Assembly (NCBI RefSeq): GCF_007641255.1
Contig: NZ_CP036259.1
Span: 1,550,001-1,614,000 of the forward strand
Direction: 5' to 3'
Length of the DNA: 64,000 nt
DNA from: Sporomusa termitida
GTDB taxonomy: Bacteria > Bacillota > Negativicutes > Sporomusales > Sporomusaceae
Shown: piece by piece, positions 28,947 through 36,511 of the stretch
Numbering within the stretch: position 1 is the first letter of the stretch
How the letters are laid out: each line of letters opens with the position of its first letter
Notes under the pieces: generated by a model
Databases searched by the model: none
Told to the model about the DNA's origin: nothing
Seen by the model: only the letters and a program-made list of their open reading frames with translations
Position numbers and translations under genes: made by a program

Positions 28947-29686
28947 TGCGTCGGTTTGTGGCGGATCTGCATGTCCATACGCTGTTATCACCGTGTGCGG
29001 CTGTCGAAATGACGCCGCGCAATATTGTGTGGCAGGCTGTGGACCATAAGATTGATATTATTGCCATTACTGACCATAATGCCTGCGATAATGTTCCTGC
29101 AGCCCTGGAAGCCGCCAAAGGCACAACTGTTACTGTCCTGTTAGGCATGGAGGTCGAAAGCAGGGAAGAAGTGCATCTGCTTGTCTTATTTGATAAAATG
29201 AGGCAAATGAAAGAATGGGAGTTATTTACCAAAGCCCATATGTCAGGGCGCCTTAATGATGCTGCCCGGTTTGGCGCCCAGTTCATCGTCGATGCCGATG
29301 ATAATTTTATAGCCGAAAAAAATGAACTTTTATTATCTTCCCTGACGGCCGGGGTTGCTGAAATCTCTGCACAAGTAAAACGCTTAGGCGGCATATGTAT
29401 TGCCAGTCATATCGACAGGCCTGTATATAGCATTATTTCGCAACTGGGGTTTATTCCGCCTGATGTTGAGTTGGCAGCAGTCGAAGTATCAAGGCACATG
29501 AATGCGCAAGATGCGTCTGTCCGTATTCCTGCTATTGGCGACCTGCCTGTAATAACTGCCTCAGACGCTCATGTCATGGAAGACTTTATCAACGGCCCGA
29601 AAACGGCTTTTTATCTTGAACAGCCAACAGTGGGCGAAATCCGGCAGGCATTATTATCTCAAAATTTACGAAGGGTGGTGGTGTAA
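28943..29686 (+). CDS. PHP domain phosphoesterase
   Basis: The 247-residue PHP-family protein shows metal-site motifs DLHVHTLLSPC near residue 7, ITDHN near 39, a central GMEVESREEVHLL and ITASDAHV near 205. PHP proteins hydrolyse phosphoesters such as nucleotides or phosphorylated metabolites. Inside this cluster it might turn over a small-molecule or phosphate signal linked to the HydS-like protein. Substrate unknown. Near-identical gene sets sit beside hydABC in other anaerobes, as I recall. Confidence 0.78.
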   Translation: MMRRFVADLHVHTLLSPCAAVEMTPRNIVWQAVDHKIDIIAITDHNACDNVPAALEAAKGTTVTVLLGMEVESREEVHLLVLFDKMRQMKEWELFTKAHMSGRLNDAARFGAQFIVDADDNFIAEKNELLLSSLTAGVAEISAQVKRLGGICIASHIDRPVYSIISQLGFIPPDVELAAVEVSRHMNAQDASVRIPAIGDLPVITASDAHVMEDFINGPKTAFYLEQPTVGEIRQALLSQNLRRVVV

Positions 29687-29744
29687 ACCACTGATACACT
29701 AAGCTTGCCAGTGACTAGTAATTTTTTCATAAGGAGGATGTAAC

Positions 29745-30251
29745 ATGAACAGCGATAAGGAAACCAAATGCTGCTGTGGCGGCGGTGAAGCAGGCAAGTT
29801 AGCGCTTGACCAACTGGATGTGATACTTGCAAAATATCAGGGGGTAAAAGGGGCTCTCATCCCCGTACTGCAGGAAGCGCAACATGCCTACGGCTACCTG
29901 CCTAAAGAAGTAATCCAGGCTATTGCGGAAAAAATGGCGATTCCTGTCAGTCAAATTTATGGTGTAGTAACTTTCTATTCTCAATTTCATTTAAATCCCC
30001 GGGGAAAAAATATTATCCGTGTCTGCCAGGGGACTGCCTGCCATGTACGTGGTGCCAAGGCAATCCTCACTATGCTGGAAGAGAATTTAAGCGTCAAAGC
30101 CGGCGGCACTACCCCTGATCTTAAGTTTACGTTAGAAACAGTAGCCTGCATCGGTGCCTGCGGGTTGGCTCCAGTGTTAATGGTTAATGATGATACCCAC
30201 GGCCGGTTGACTACGCAACTAATACCTGAAATCCTGGCTAGATACGCCTAA
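29745..30251 (+). CDS. hydC: [FeFe]-hydrogenase subunit HydC (NuoE-like), second cluster
   Basis: The 168-residue thioredoxin-fold [2Fe-2S] subunit has CQGTAC near residue 93 and CIGACGLAP near 134. It begins the second hydrogenase gene set, preceded by AAGGAGG. An N-terminal CCCGGG stretch (residues 9-14) is unusual for the family. Together with the full-length HydB and HydA below it should form a bifurcating HydABC enzyme. Confidence 0.9.
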   Translation: MNSDKETKCCCGGGEAGKLALDQLDVILAKYQGVKGALIPVLQEAQHAYGYLPKEVIQAIAEKMAIPVSQIYGVVTFYSQFHLNPRGKNIIRVCQGTACHVRGAKAILTMLEENLSVKAGGTTPDLKFTLETVACIGACGLAPVLMVNDDTHGRLTTQLIPEILARYA

Positions 30252-30259
30252 TAACTGCT

Positions 30260-30814
30260 ATGCGTGAACTATCACTCCATATCCTGGATTTAGTGCAAAA
30301 CTCGCTTGAAGCCGGGGCTAATATTGTTAAACTTGAAGTTATTGAAGATCTGTCAGCCGATGTTTTAGTTATCCGCGTGGCTGATAACGGGCGGGGTATG
30401 GATGAGAAGCTCCGTCAACTTGTAATTGACCCTTTTGTTACTACCAGGTTGACACGACGCGTTGGCTTAGGACTGCCGTTAATGGAGATGTCGACCAAAC
30501 GCTGTGACGGATATTTGAAAATACAATCAACACCAGGCCAAGGGACAATAATAGAGGCAAGTTATCGTCATCATCATCTGGACCGACCTCCATTAGGTAA
30601 CATAGTAGAGACAATTAAGACAATTCTTGTTGCTAACCCCACATTGAACTTTTTGTATCGTCATACTGTCAATGACAGAAAATTTACTGTTTCTTCGCAG
30701 GAGTTAGCCGATATCCTGGATGGTGTACCGCTAACCCAACCAGATATATTAATCTGGCTTCATAAATACTTGTCCGATCATATAGCTAATTTGTACGGAG
30801 GTGTCGAAAAGTGA
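30260..30814 (+). CDS. GHKL ATP-binding protein in the hydrogenase operon
   Basis: The 184-residue protein has a GHKL ATPase fold: N-box LVQNSLEAGAN near residue 9, G1 VADNGRGMD near 41, G2 VGLGLPLM near 69. The C-terminal half is divergent. It lacks phosphoacceptor and sensor domains. Such a gene lies between hydC and hydB in several clostridial hydABC operons; its role is unknown and regulation or assembly of the hydrogenase is plausible. No clear ribosome site precedes the ATG, so translation may be coupled to hydC nine bases upstream. Confidence 0.75.
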   Translation: MRELSLHILDLVQNSLEAGANIVKLEVIEDLSADVLVIRVADNGRGMDEKLRQLVIDPFVTTRLTRRVGLGLPLMEMSTKRCDGYLKIQSTPGQGTIIEASYRHHHLDRPPLGNIVETIKTILVANPTLNFLYRHTVNDRKFTVSSQELADILDGVPLTQPDILIWLHKYLSDHIANLYGGVEK

Positions 30815-31176
30815 AAACATTAGAAGATTTAAAACGCCTACGGGAACAGCTTAAGACCAAAAATACTGTGCGCCACGAAGGTGGCATCCAAATTATTGTG
30901 GGCATGGGTACTTGCGGAATAGCAGCCGGCGCCCGTCAAGTGATGACCGCTATTTTAGATGAGATTGCCAAGCAAAATCTGCAGACGGTTAAGATAAGCC
31001 AGACCGGCTGTATTGGCATGTGTGAGAAAGAAGTGCTGGTGGATGTTGTTCGCCCTAATGAACCGAGGATAACCTATGGCCGCGTTACAGTAGACGACAT
31101 CCCTAAAATTATTTCTGAGCATATCGTTAACGGTCGTATTGTTGCAGAGCTTGCTATTGGCAAATTCACTGAATAA
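30811..31176 (+). CDS. Thioredoxin-like [2Fe-2S] ferredoxin protein in the hydrogenase operon
   Basis: The 121-residue protein has the thioredoxin-like [2Fe-2S] pattern: GMGTCGIAAGA near residue 30 and QTGCIGMCEKE near 66. It is similar to the N-terminal domain of the full-length HydB downstream (GTGCVSSGS, TGCHGFCEMG). It starts at GTG overlapping the ATPase gene, with GGAGG eight bases ahead. Probably an electron-transfer accessory subunit of HydABC. Confidence 0.8.
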   Translation: MKTLEDLKRLREQLKTKNTVRHEGGIQIIVGMGTCGIAAGARQVMTAILDEIAKQNLQTVKISQTGCIGMCEKEVLVDVVRPNEPRITYGRVTVDDIPKIISEHIVNGRIVAELAIGKFTE

Positions 31177-31212
31177 ATATATAATCTTGCTAGAATAACG
31201 GGAGGGGATAAT

Positions 31213-33003
31213 ATGGAACGCATAAGAGCGCATGTGCTCCTTTGCGCCGGTACTGGTTGTGTGTCTTCAGGTTCGAAAAAAGTTGAAGCAGCCTTCCAGC
31301 AGGAACTGGCTAAAAAAGGCTTAGATAAAGAGGTAAAAATTATTGAGACCGGTTGCCATGGCTTCTGCGAAATGGGGCCGCTGGTCATTATTTATCCGGA
31401 AGGAACTTTCTATGTCCGGGTTCAGGAAGAAGATGTGGCAGAACTTGTTGAAACCCATTTGTTTAAGGGGCGTATTGTAGAACGGCTGTTGTATAAAGAA
31501 CCGATCAGTCATGAAAAGATCCCCAGTTATAATGATATTGTTTTTTATAAGAAACAGATGCGATATGTACTGGCCAACTGCGGACACATTGACCCTGAAG
31601 ATATTAACGAGTATATTGCTGAAGGCGGTTACGAAGGCCTTGGTAAAGCTCTCTCGGAATTGAAGCCGGCCGACGTTGTGGCGGAAATAAAAAAATCCGG
31701 GCTCAGGGGCCGGGGCGGCGGTGGTTTCCCGACCGGTATGAAGTGGGAGTTCACCCGCAATGCTCCCGGTACTAAAAAATATGTGGTATGTAATGCCGAC
31801 GAAGGTGATCCCGGTGCCTTTATGGACCGCAGTGTGCTTGAAGGCGACCCTCATCGACTCATTGAAGGCATGGCTGTCTGTGGTTATGCTATTGGGGCCG
31901 ACGAAGGTTATGTATATGTCCGGGCCGAGTATCCGCTGGCGATTAAACGCCTTAGAATTGCGATTAAGCAAGCTGAGGAAATAGGGTTATTAGGTGACAA
32001 CATTTTAAGTTCCGGTTTTAATTTCAGACTGAAAATCAAGGAAGGGGCCGGCGCCTTTGTGTGTGGTGAGGAAACCGCCCTGATTGCGTCAATTGAGGGC
32101 AAGCGCGGTATGCCGCGTCCCCGTCCGCCGTTCCCTGCCGTTTCCGGTTTGTGGGGCAAGCCTACCAATATCAACAATGTGGAGACTTTTGGCAATGTAC
32201 CGCAGATTATTACCAAAGGTGCGGACTGGTATGCCTCAATCGGCACCGAACGCAGCAAGGGCACTAAAGTATTTGCCCTTACCGGCCGGATTAATAATAC
32301 CGGTTTAGCAGAAGTTCCCATGGGTATCAGCATGCGGGAAATTATTTATGAAATTGGCGGCGGCATACCTAACGAGAAAAAGTTTAAGGCTGTGCAAATC
32401 GGCGGCCCGTCCGGCGGCTGTCTGCCGGAAAACATGCTCGATCTGCCTGTAGATTATGATTCTCTTATCAAGGCCGGGGCAATGATGGGATCCGGCGGCC
32501 TGGTTGTTATGGACGAAACCACCTGCATGGTTGACGTTGCCAAGTTCTTCCTCAATTTCACCCAGTCCGAGTCCTGCGGTAAATGCACACCCTGCCGTGA
32601 AGGGACTAAACGCATGCTGGAGATTCTTACCCGCATAACCGATGGGCTGGGTCGTCCCGGTGATATTGCACTGCTTGAATCAATGGCGAAAAATATTAAA
32701 ACCACCGCCTTGTGCGGCCTTGGTCAAACGGCCCCCAATCCGGTACTTTCCACCCTGCGCTATTTCCGTGATGAATATGAAGCCCATATTCATGATCAAC
32801 GCTGCCCGGCCGGGGCTTGCACCAATCTGCTGCAGTACAACATTACCGATACTTGTAAGGGCTGCGGTCTGTGCAAAAAGGTATGCCCGGCTGAAGCTAT
32901 TAGTGGTGAGGTCAAGGCGCAGCATGAGATTGATTTGTCCAAGTGTATCAAATGCGGTGCCTGTATTGCTAAATGTCCGTTTAAATCAATTGTTAAAGCC
33001 TAA
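31213..33003 (+). CDS. hydB: [FeFe]-hydrogenase subunit HydB (NuoF-like), full-length bifurcating type
   Basis: The 596-residue subunit has, in order: an N-terminal thioredoxin-like [2Fe-2S] domain (residues 1-100), the NuoF core with FMN/NADH motifs (LRGRGGGGFPTG, NADEGDPGAFMD) and SCGKCTPCREG near 456, then CPAGAC and a C-terminal two-[4Fe-4S] ferredoxin domain (CKGCGLCKKVC, CIKCGACIAKC). This is the domain set of HydB in electron-bifurcating hydrogenases, which couple NADH and reduced ferredoxin oxidation to H2. The first cluster's HydB lacks both ends. Confidence 0.93.
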   Translation: MERIRAHVLLCAGTGCVSSGSKKVEAAFQQELAKKGLDKEVKIIETGCHGFCEMGPLVIIYPEGTFYVRVQEEDVAELVETHLFKGRIVERLLYKEPISHEKIPSYNDIVFYKKQMRYVLANCGHIDPEDINEYIAEGGYEGLGKALSELKPADVVAEIKKSGLRGRGGGGFPTGMKWEFTRNAPGTKKYVVCNADEGDPGAFMDRSVLEGDPHRLIEGMAVCGYAIGADEGYVYVRAEYPLAIKRLRIAIKQAEEIGLLGDNILSSGFNFRLKIKEGAGAFVCGEETALIASIEGKRGMPRPRPPFPAVSGLWGKPTNINNVETFGNVPQIITKGADWYASIGTERSKGTKVFALTGRINNTGLAEVPMGISMREIIYEIGGGIPNEKKFKAVQIGGPSGGCLPENMLDLPVDYDSLIKAGAMMGSGGLVVMDETTCMVDVAKFFLNFTQSESCGKCTPCREGTKRMLEILTRITDGLGRPGDIALLESMAKNIKTTALCGLGQTAPNPVLSTLRYFRDEYEAHIHDQRCPAGACTNLLQYNITDTCKGCGLCKKVCPAEAISGEVKAQHEIDLSKCIKCGACIAKCPFKSIVKA

Positions 33004-33071
33004 GGCTGCTTAAAATAGCTACTGCCCATTACAAACACTAGACTGAGTGAAAAAGAGAGGGTGACACGAAA

Positions 33072-34799
33072 ATGGAAATGGTTAATTTAACAATCGATGG
33101 ACAAAAGGTTTCTGTGCCTAAAACATCGACTGTTCTGGAAGCGGCAAATTCGCTGGGAATAAAAGTGCCGACTTTGTGCTATCATCCTGAACTGCGTGTG
33201 GAAGGGGCCTGCCGGGTGTGCATGGTAGAAGTTGAAGGCGCCCGCAGTTTGGTTGCGTCCTGCGTGTATCCTGTAAATGAAGGCATGGTTGTCCGGACGA
33301 ATACAGCAGATGTGCGTGAAGCCCGGAAAATGGTGGTCGAGCTTCTACTGGCCAACCACCCGACAGAGTGCTTGGCCTGCCAGCGTAACTTAAACTGTGA
33401 ACTCCAGAATATGGCAGCCGATCTGGGAGTCAGAGAAATCCGGTTTGACGGCGACAAGAAAAATTATCCGCTGGACGATAAAAATCCGTCTTTGGTCCGC
33501 GATCAAAGCAAATGTATTTTATGCGGCCGCTGCATCCGGGCTTGCAGTGAACGGCAAGGGGTTCATGTGTATAGCTTTGCTAACCGGGGTTTTAACACAA
33601 CGGTTGTACCGGCCTTTAATCTGGGCTTAGATGAAGTGGCATGCACCTACTGCGGTCAGTGTGCGGCTGTGTGTCCGACCGGCGCTATTGTCGAAAAAGA
33701 CGATACCGAAGCGGTATGGCAGGCTATCGGTGATCCAGCGAAGCATGTCATTGTTCAAACGGCTCCCGCTGTACGGGTGGCTTTAGGTGAAGCACTAGGG
33801 CTGCCTCATGGTACAATCGTTACCGGCAAGATGGTGTCAGCTTTAAAACGGCTGGGCTTTAACAAGGTTTTTGATACAGATTTTACTGCTGACCTTACTA
33901 TCTGGGAAGAAGGTTCAGAATTTATCGACCGCCTGAGCAATGGTGGCAAGCTGCCGATGATTACCTCCTGCAGCCCGGGCTGGGTTAACTTCATTGAATT
34001 AAAATATCCCGATCTGCTGGATCATCTGTCCTCTGCCAAATCACCGCAACAGATGTTTGGTGCATTGGCTAAAACTTATTATGCCGAAAAGGCCGGCATT
34101 GATCCTAAGGATATTGTCTCTGTATCCATCATGCCGTGTACAGCCAAAAAAGCGGAGGCCGCCCGGCCGGAGATGAATTCCAGCGGCTATCAGGATGTTG
34201 ACTATGTCCTGACAACCCGTGAATTATCCCGGATGATCCGTGCCGCCGGCTTAACCTTTGCAACTCTGGAAGAGGCCGAATTCGACGCTCCGCTTGGTAT
34301 TGGCTCAGGGGCCGGCGTAATCTTTGGTGCTACCGGCGGGGTTATGGAAGCTGCCCTCCGGACGGTTGTGAAACTGGTTACAGGCAATGAGCTTGATAAT
34401 ATTGAGTTCCATACCGTTCGCGGCATGACTGGCATTAAAGAGGCTGAGGTGCCGGTAAAAGAAGGCTTAACAGCTAAAGTTGCCGTAGCTCACACTTTGG
34501 CCAATGCCCGTGTGCTGCTTGATAAAATTCGCGCCGGTGAGGCTGATTATCACTTTATTGAAATAATGGCTTGCCCCGGCGGTTGTTCAGGCGGCGGCGG
34601 CCAGCCGATCATTACGTCTGCTGAACACCGGCAAAAACGTATTGATGCCATTTATGAATGTGATAAGTGCTCTACTCTGCGGAAATCGCATGATAATCCG
34701 GCTGTTGCCGAACTATATGAGAGCTGGCTGGGTAAACCGCTGGGTGAAAAGTCGCACCATCTGCTGCATACTCACTATCATCCACAAAAGAAATGTTAA
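33072..34799 (+). CDS. hydA: [FeFe]-hydrogenase catalytic subunit HydA, second cluster
   Basis: The 575-residue protein has the same domain order as the first HydA: [2Fe-2S], His/Cys [4Fe-4S] (HPTECLAC), two [4Fe-4S] (CILCGRCIRAC, CTYCGQCAAVC), and the H-cluster domain with TSCSPGW (about 298), MPCTAKK (about 354) and ACPGGCSGGGG (about 500). Ser replaces the second Cys of motif one, as in the other NAD-linked HydA here. It ends the operon and is followed by a strong terminator. Confidence 0.94.
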   Translation: MEMVNLTIDGQKVSVPKTSTVLEAANSLGIKVPTLCYHPELRVEGACRVCMVEVEGARSLVASCVYPVNEGMVVRTNTADVREARKMVVELLLANHPTECLACQRNLNCELQNMAADLGVREIRFDGDKKNYPLDDKNPSLVRDQSKCILCGRCIRACSERQGVHVYSFANRGFNTTVVPAFNLGLDEVACTYCGQCAAVCPTGAIVEKDDTEAVWQAIGDPAKHVIVQTAPAVRVALGEALGLPHGTIVTGKMVSALKRLGFNKVFDTDFTADLTIWEEGSEFIDRLSNGGKLPMITSCSPGWVNFIELKYPDLLDHLSSAKSPQQMFGALAKTYYAEKAGIDPKDIVSVSIMPCTAKKAEAARPEMNSSGYQDVDYVLTTRELSRMIRAAGLTFATLEEAEFDAPLGIGSGAGVIFGATGGVMEAALRTVVKLVTGNELDNIEFHTVRGMTGIKEAEVPVKEGLTAKVAVAHTLANARVLLDKIRAGEADYHFIEIMACPGGCSGGGGQPIITSAEHRQKRIDAIYECDKCSTLRKSHDNPAVAELYESWLGKPLGEKSHHLLHTHYHPQKKC

Positions 34800-34806
34800 A
34801 CCTTTT

Positions 34807-34835
34807 AAGGGATGTCCGCCGGGACATCCCTTTTA
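34807..34835 (+). terminator. Terminator after the second hydCBA set
   Basis: AAGGGATGTCC (34807-34817) pairs with GGGACATCCCTT around a GCC loop and is followed by TTTTACTT. Confidence 0.88.
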
Positions 34836-34841
34836 CTTGCC

Positions 34842-35066
34842 CTAGTGCCTTGACAAAGTCAAATGTTAGGTTATACAACGCATCTTTCCCGCCCTGCTTC
34901 GTTGCCGTCGCCTTACAGATTGCCGATCTGCGCGGCCCGTGCAAGTAATAAGAGGCCCATATCATACAGGATCATTAAAGCAGATCTGTCAGTTAGCGTC
35001 CTCCGCCTTGCATTGCGAAAAAAACTACGTCGTCTAAAACTACATTTAATTTTGCCAAGGCACTAG
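34842..35066. repeat. 225-bp element with terminal inverted repeats (MITE-like)
   Basis: Both ends carry a 25-bp imperfect inverted repeat (34842-34866 and 35042-35066; 22 of 25 match) beginning CTAGTGCCTTG. Partial pairing continues inward for perhaps 15 more bases. No convincing coding frame lies inside. It sits just after the hydA terminator. The shape is that of a non-autonomous insertion element; the parent transposase family is not recognised. Confidence 0.6.
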
Positions 35067-35133
35067 CAGAATTTATAAAAATCCGGGGGTCATGATTTAA
35101 GAGATCAGAAATCTTTACCCTAAAGGCACCGGC

Positions 35134-35186
35134 GGCTTCTGCCGGCGGCCTAAAGGACTTGGCATAAGCCAAGTTTTTCTAATTTT
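35134..35186 (+). repeat. Left copy of the rex-flanking inverted repeat
   Basis: This 53-bp stretch recurs inverted at 35966-36017 on the other side of rex with about 46 matches. It holds two hairpins, CCGGC/GCCGG and CTTGGC/GCCAAG; the second is followed by TTTTT and can act as a terminator ahead of rex. Confidence 0.65.
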
Positions 35187-35228
35187 TTAGGATTAATTAT
35201 TTGTAAAATGTGAAAATTAAAAGTAGTA

Positions 35229-35257
35229 GCAGGAATTAACCGGTGTGAGTGAGAATA
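35229..35257 (+). repeat. Copy 2 of the AGGA-N-GAATA spaced motif
   Basis: GCAGGAATT and GAATA (35253-35257), with 21 bases from GGA to GAATA, about 70 bases before the rex ATG. Confidence 0.4.
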
Positions 35258-35328
35258 AATTACAAATAATACTAAGGAACATAAGCTGCTGAGATAAGCG
35301 CTGAGTACTGCTAGGGAGAGTTGTTTCA

Positions 35329-35973
35329 ATGAAAGAACACAAAGAGAATGCGGTGATCTCTAAAGCAACGATTGATAGACTGCCGCTTTATTATCGGTAC
35401 CTTAAACTAAGTCAGGAGGAAGGGATTGAGATTATATCCTCTGACGAATTGGGGCGGAAAATTGGCGTTACACCGGAGCAGATACGCAAAGATTTATCCG
35501 CTTTTGGTGAGTTTGGCAAAAAAGGTGTTGGCTATTACGTGCGCGAGCTTACGCGCAATATCGGCGAAATACTGGGACTCAACCGTCAGTGGAATATAGC
35601 TATTGCCGGTGTGGGGCACCTGGGCTGGGCTTTGGCCAATTATGCTAATTTTTCGCCCCAGGGATTTCAATTGCAGGCTATTTTTGATATTGATCCAGAT
35701 AAAATCGGGCGATATATTAATGAAATCGAAATTTTTCATATTGCCAGAATACCGGAAATCATTGCTGCCAGGAATATTCAAATCGGGATAGTAACGGTGC
35801 CGGCCGAATACGCCCAGGACATCACTACAAGCTATGTTGAGGCCGGAATTAAAGGTATCTGGAATTTTGCGCCGATAAAGCTTGAAGTCCCCACAACTGT
35901 CCATGTAGTCAGTGAAGACCTGTCAATAGGCTTAAGCAGTATGTCATATTATCTTTCCCGCCAATTATATTAG
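35329..35973 (+). CDS. rex: Redox-sensing transcriptional repressor Rex
   Basis: The 214-residue repressor has an N-terminal winged helix (LPLYYRYLKLSQEEG; TPEQIRKDLSAFGEFGKKGVGYYV) and a Rossmann domain with GVGHLGWALANY near residue 90. Rex binds NAD(H) and releases its operators when NADH rises. The gene stands alone between inverted repeats; the right repeat begins inside its last codons. The likely target is the operator at 26363-26380 in front of the hydrogenase-sensing cluster. RBS before the ATG is AGGGAGAG. Confidence 0.95.
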   Translation: MKEHKENAVISKATIDRLPLYYRYLKLSQEEGIEIISSDELGRKIGVTPEQIRKDLSAFGEFGKKGVGYYVRELTRNIGEILGLNRQWNIAIAGVGHLGWALANYANFSPQGFQLQAIFDIDPDKIGRYINEIEIFHIARIPEIIAARNIQIGIVTVPAEYAQDITTSYVEAGIKGIWNFAPIKLEVPTTVHVVSEDLSIGLSSMSYYLSRQLY

Positions 35974-36017
35974 AAAACCTTGGCTTGTGCCAAGTCCTGA
36001 GGACGCCGGCAGAAGCC
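35966..36017 (-). repeat. Right copy of the rex-flanking inverted repeat
   Basis: Inverted copy of 35134-35186, overlapping the rex stop codon. Read on the minus strand its CTTGGC/GCCAAG hairpin is followed by a T-rich run, so it may terminate transcripts entering from the right. Confidence 0.65.
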
Positions 36018-36183
36018 AAAGTGAGTCATAGCAGTGAATTTTTTGTAGACTTGATGGGGTTAGAAAAACTCGCTGAGCCTTTGGCGAAGTGGAAGTCGCT
36101 GCTGCCCTGCCGCCAGCGGCAAGGATACTTTTTGTCAGGAAAAGAAATTACAAAATATTTTTTAAAAAATTGGATTATAGTAG

Positions 36184-36210
36184 CAGGAGTTTTACTTCTA
36201 TCGTAGAATA
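36184..36210 (+). repeat. Copy 3 of the AGGA-N-GAATA spaced motif
   Basis: GCAGGAGTT and GAATA (36206-36210), 20 bases apart, in the 538-base gap between rex and the CoA-transferase gene. The rest of that gap up to 36240 also contains a partly duplicated TGCCCTGCCG...GGATACTTT stretch (36103 and 36313) and no convincing gene. Confidence 0.4.
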
Positions 36211-36245
36211 CCAATAGTGTAAAACAATATAATTATAGTATTAAT

Positions 36246-36400
36246 CTATATTACGGACAGACAGCTTGTTGCTTTCTGAAAGTTACCTGTAAACTACGCC
36301 CTTATGGTCTGTTGCCCTGCCGGTAATGGATACTTTAGTAAGTGCGCACCTAGGTTTTTTTGTTTAGTACAAAATAAACAAAAACCAATAGGTGCTTTTT
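36246..36400 (+). promoter_or_regulatory. Structured leader with terminator ahead of the propionate operon
   Basis: ACAGAC (36256-36261) can pair with GTCTGT (36307-36312), with ATTAC/GTAAT closing outside and two small hairpins inside (CTTT/AAAG, AGTT/AACT). A terminator follows: GCACCTA (36346-36352) with TAGGTGC (36389-36395), an A/T-rich inner stem, then TTTTTT. The CoA-transferase starts 112 bases further on. This is the layout of an attenuator or riboswitch, but no known class is recognised. Confidence 0.4.
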
Positions 36401-36511
36401 TATTGCCTTGGCGAGGGTGGCGTAGAATAATTTTTGCGGTTTCCTGGATAATAACAAATGATTATCTCAAAATTTATATAAAATTAACCGCATTCGAAGG
36501 GAGAGTACGCA

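Noticed and set aside
31321-31971. Minus-strand frame of 216 codons inside hydB
   Set aside because: Shadow of the NuoF-like coding sequence on the opposite strand; no ribosome site or family features.
3773-34799. Ser instead of the second Cys in the TSCSPGW motif of both NAD-linked HydA proteins
   Set aside because: At first it looked like a lost ligand, but as I recall the same form is common in multimeric NAD-linked HydA proteins, and both copies here share it, so I do not treat it as a defect.
35985-36206. 73-codon frame between rex and the CoA-transferase
   Set aside because: It starts inside the rex-flanking repeat, has no ribosome site and overlaps repeated non-coding sequence.
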